Positions 42,163-43,980 of a DNA stretch of 43,980 nt are shown here, piece by piece. The stretch lies in the NCBI GenBank assembly GCA_944386755.1, contig CALXCF010000013.1, positions 1-43,980 on the forward strand, in the 5' to 3' direction. The translations under genes were made by a program, and so were the position numbers. The stretch's first letter is position 1, and each line of letters opens with the position of its first letter. The notes below the pieces were generated by a model. It was not told the origin of the DNA, did not search any database, and worked only from the letters and a program-made list of their open reading frames with translations. The stretch is from an uncultured Clostridia bacterium. GTDB lineage: Bacteria; Bacillota; Clostridia; TANB77; CAG-508.

Positions 42163-42468
42163 TTAATTATTTTCTATCTTAGAATAAAATTTTTCATTCA
42201 TTAAAACTACTTGTATTTGTTTTTTTGAAAAGCCATGTTTTCCCATAATTTCTATTTTTTCCATTAGACTAGGCATTGTTTCTAAAAAAATTTTTATGTT
42301 ATTGTATATTATTGGATAAATTATATAATTTTCTTTCTTTAGATAATCTAATTTTTCAATTATAAACATTTTATTTTGTATTAAAAAATTAATTATATTT
42401 TCATTATATCTTTCTTTCAATTCAAATATTTGTTCATCTTTTATCCCATATTTTTTCAGATACTTCAC
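42163..42468 (-). CDS. Small helical-repeat protein
   Basis: 101 residues. LDYLKKENYIIYPIIYNNIK and MEKIEIMGKHGFSKKQIQVVL look like two mTERF-like repeats. The start is GTG at 42468, within 2 bp of the stop of the large repeat protein (42471), with AAAGGAGAAAG upstream, implying translational coupling. Function unknown. Confidence 0.55.
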   Translation of the reverse strand: MKYLKKYGIKDEQIFELKERYNENIINFLIQNKMFIIEKLDYLKKENYIIYPIIYNNIKIFLETMPSLMEKIEIMGKHGFSKKQIQVVLMNEKFYSKIENN

Positions 42469-42470
42469 TT

Positions 42471-43980
42471 TTATCTTTCTCCTTTTCGAATCAAATCTTT
42501 GCTATTCATTAACTTTATATTTTCAATTTCATCTAAAACTTCTTCCATATCAACATTTAGAATATTTGCTACTCTTTCGGTTGCTTCACTTATGGATTGA
42601 CCTTCTTCTAAGCACATCGATATAATCTCTAATATATCTTTCTGATATCCATTTATATTCCAATTACTTAAATCAAGTTCCCCGTTTTCCCTTGACTCAC
42701 TATCAGAACTATTAGAAACATTAAATTTTTCTCTTTCTGCAAAGTCAACTAGAAATTCATTTTTATTAAAATTCCTTTTCAAATACTTAAATACCTTTGA
42801 ATAGATAAATCTACTTACTATTTCTTTATTGTTTTCAAAGTTATATGTGATATCTCCACACTTAGTAATTATAATTTCTAATGCTTGACTTTCAAGTTCA
42901 GAAACATCTTGAATTCTATACTTGTAATAAAAATTCTTCGCAACTTTTTTAGAAAGTTCTATTAGAAATTCACTATTTGATTCTATATACCTATTTTCTA
43001 TAGGAATACTTTTTCCTAAATATATCCTACCTTTTTGTTTAAAGGTTTCTGTATATAATTTTATATAGTCTTCTTTTACTGTACTCCTAAAAAAGCCATC
43101 AATGCTGATACCTTTTTCTATGCAAATTTGAATTACTTCTTCTCTACTCATTATTTTATCATAAAAACCTTTTAATTGCATATATCTTTTCAAAAATTGA
43201 CTTCCCTCAGAAAATATTTCATTGACTTCATTTATATTGCTTTGTAAAAGAAACCCTATATTATTTTTTATATTCTCTATTGAAATTTCATTTTCGTTTA
43301 ATACTTTAAATATTTTTTCTATTTCTTCTGCTTTTCCTCTAGCTAATACTGATAAACATTTTTCTGTTACTTTTTTTGATATTTCATTTTCATCTAATAC
43401 TTTAAATATTTTTTCTATTTCTTCTGCTTTTCCTTTAGCTAATACATATAAGGAATTTTCTATTATTTTCTTTGAGATACCATTTTCATTTAATACTTTA
43501 AATATTTTTTCTATTTCTTCTGCTTTTCCTTGAGCTAACACATATAAGCAATTTTCTATTATTCTCTTTGAAATACCATTTTCATTTAATACTTTAAATA
43601 TTTTTTCTATTTCTTCTGCTTTTCCTCTAGCTAATACTGATAAGCAATTTTCTATTGCTTCCCTTGAAATGTCATTTTCATCTAATATTTTAAATATTTT
43701 TTCTATTTCTTCTGCTTTTCCCATAGCTAATACCGATAAACATTTTTCTGTTACTTTTTTTAATATTTCATTTTCATCTAATATTTTAAATATTTTTTCT
43801 ATTTCTTCTGCTTTTCCTTTAGCTAATACATATAAGCAATTTTCTACTGTTTTTTTTGATATTTCATTTTCATTTAATACTTTAAATATTTTTTCTATTT
43901 CTCCTGCTTTTCCTCTAGCTAATACTGATAAACAGTTTTCTATTGCTTTCTTTGAAATACCATTTTCATTTAATACTTTA
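42471..43980 (-). CDS. Large repeat protein, 5' end outside the window
   Basis: The frame stays open to the window edge, so the ATG at 43724 that starts GKAEEIEKIF is inside the repeats and not the real start. At least seven copies of a 32-residue unit (GKAEEIEKIFKVLNENGISK, KIIENCLYVLA) span 43290 to the edge. They are amphipathic helix pairs, an alpha-solenoid. The C-terminal part (after about 43280) is not repetitive: it has a helical region, then QALEIIITKCGDITYNFENN and a KVFKYLKRNF segment resembling a sigma-factor region 2-like fold, and a last DILEIISMCLEEG ... VANILNVDMEEVLDEIENI helix-turn-helix-like domain. It may bind nucleic acid; no certain family. Confidence 0.75.
   Translation of the reverse strand, partial: KVLNENGISKKAIENCLSVLARGKAGEIEKIFKVLNENEISKKTVENCLYVLAKGKAEEIEKIFKILDENEILKKVTEKCLSVLAMGKAEEIEKIFKILDENDISREAIENCLSVLARGKAEEIEKIFKVLNENGISKRIIENCLYVLAQGKAEEIEKIFKVLNENGISKKIIENSLYVLAKGKAEEIEKIFKVLDENEISKKVTEKCLSVLARGKAEEIEKIFKVLNENEISIENIKNNIGFLLQSNINEVNEIFSEGSQFLKRYMQLKGFYDKIMSREEVIQICIEKGISIDGFFRSTVKEDYIKLYTETFKQKGRIYLGKSIPIENRYIESNSEFLIELSKKVAKNFYYKYRIQDVSELESQALEIIITKCGDITYNFENNKEIVSRFIYSKVFKYLKRNFNKNEFLVDFAEREKFNVSNSSDSESRENGELDLSNWNINGYQKDILEIISMCLEEGQSISEATERVANILNVDMEEVLDEIENIKLMNSKDLIRKGER
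43290..43980 (-). repeat. 96-bp in-frame tandem repeat array
   Basis: Units of 96 bp (32 codons) recur with anchors about every 96 bp (GCTTTTCC on the plus strand at about 43331, 43427, 43523, 43619, 43715, 43811 and 43907). Units differ mainly at positions equivalent to Asn/Asp, Gly/Glu and Ser/Tyr. The array continues past the window end. Confidence 0.9.

Noticed and set aside
43290..43980. Possible CRISPR array because of regular repeats
   Set aside because: The repeats are 96 bp, contiguous and in frame in one open reading frame, with no spacers: a protein repeat.

Overview
The window is AT-rich and densely coded, with Gram-positive style AGGAGG ribosome binding sites, occasional GTG and TTG starts, a T-box in front of pheS-pheT, and an electron-bifurcating type [FeFe] hydrogenase. 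This fits an anaerobic, fermentative member of the Clostridia, probably gut-associated; the species cannot be named from the sequence. Most genes lie on the minus strand.

Positions 1-4650 hold a kinase/ParB-like fusion, a frameshifted Pro/Arg-rich protein, murD and a YgjV-type membrane protein. Positions 4661-9069 are the three-gene hydrogenase operon hydC-hydB-hydA. Positions 9263-13678 are a pyrimidine operon (pyrC, an ArsC/Spx-like gene, pyrF, pyrK, pyrD), and a divergent orotate phosphoribosyltransferase homologue sits alone at 18460-19320. Between pyrC and uvrB (13700-16000) is a small accessory island: a flavodoxin-like gene with no usable start codon, a RhuM-Fic fusion, and a tandem pseudoknot-repeat RNA with its own consensus promoter and terminator directly in front of a HAD-fold gene. 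Positions 16027-25000 carry uvrB, small secreted or anchored proteins, smpB, a class II aldolase, a DUF1540-type protein and a peroxiredoxin. About 800 bp of gene remnants then precede pheT and pheS.

The most interesting region is 29561-38033. A promoter with perfect consensus boxes drives a 23-residue Cys-containing peptide. After it come a perfect 16-bp hairpin and eleven tightly packed genes: a LOG-type nucleotide base hydrolase, a dCTP-deaminase-like protein, a thymidylate-synthase homologue with the Asn-to-Asp change of cytosine-nucleotide hydroxymethylases, a QueC-like PP-loop enzyme, a methyltransferase, a zinc peptidase, a radical SAM/SPASM enzyme with a fused recognition domain, a free PqqD-like protein, a second radical SAM/SPASM enzyme, an AstE/M14-like hydrolase and a RdgB-like pyrophosphatase. 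I read this as a RiPP pathway joined to a modified-nucleobase pathway. The family calls are well supported; the joint product is inference.

The right end has mutS and a group of helical-repeat proteins, the last with seven or more near-identical 32-residue repeats and running off the window. Seven palindromic intergenic elements sharing a GGGAC core are scattered through the window, several touching stop codons.
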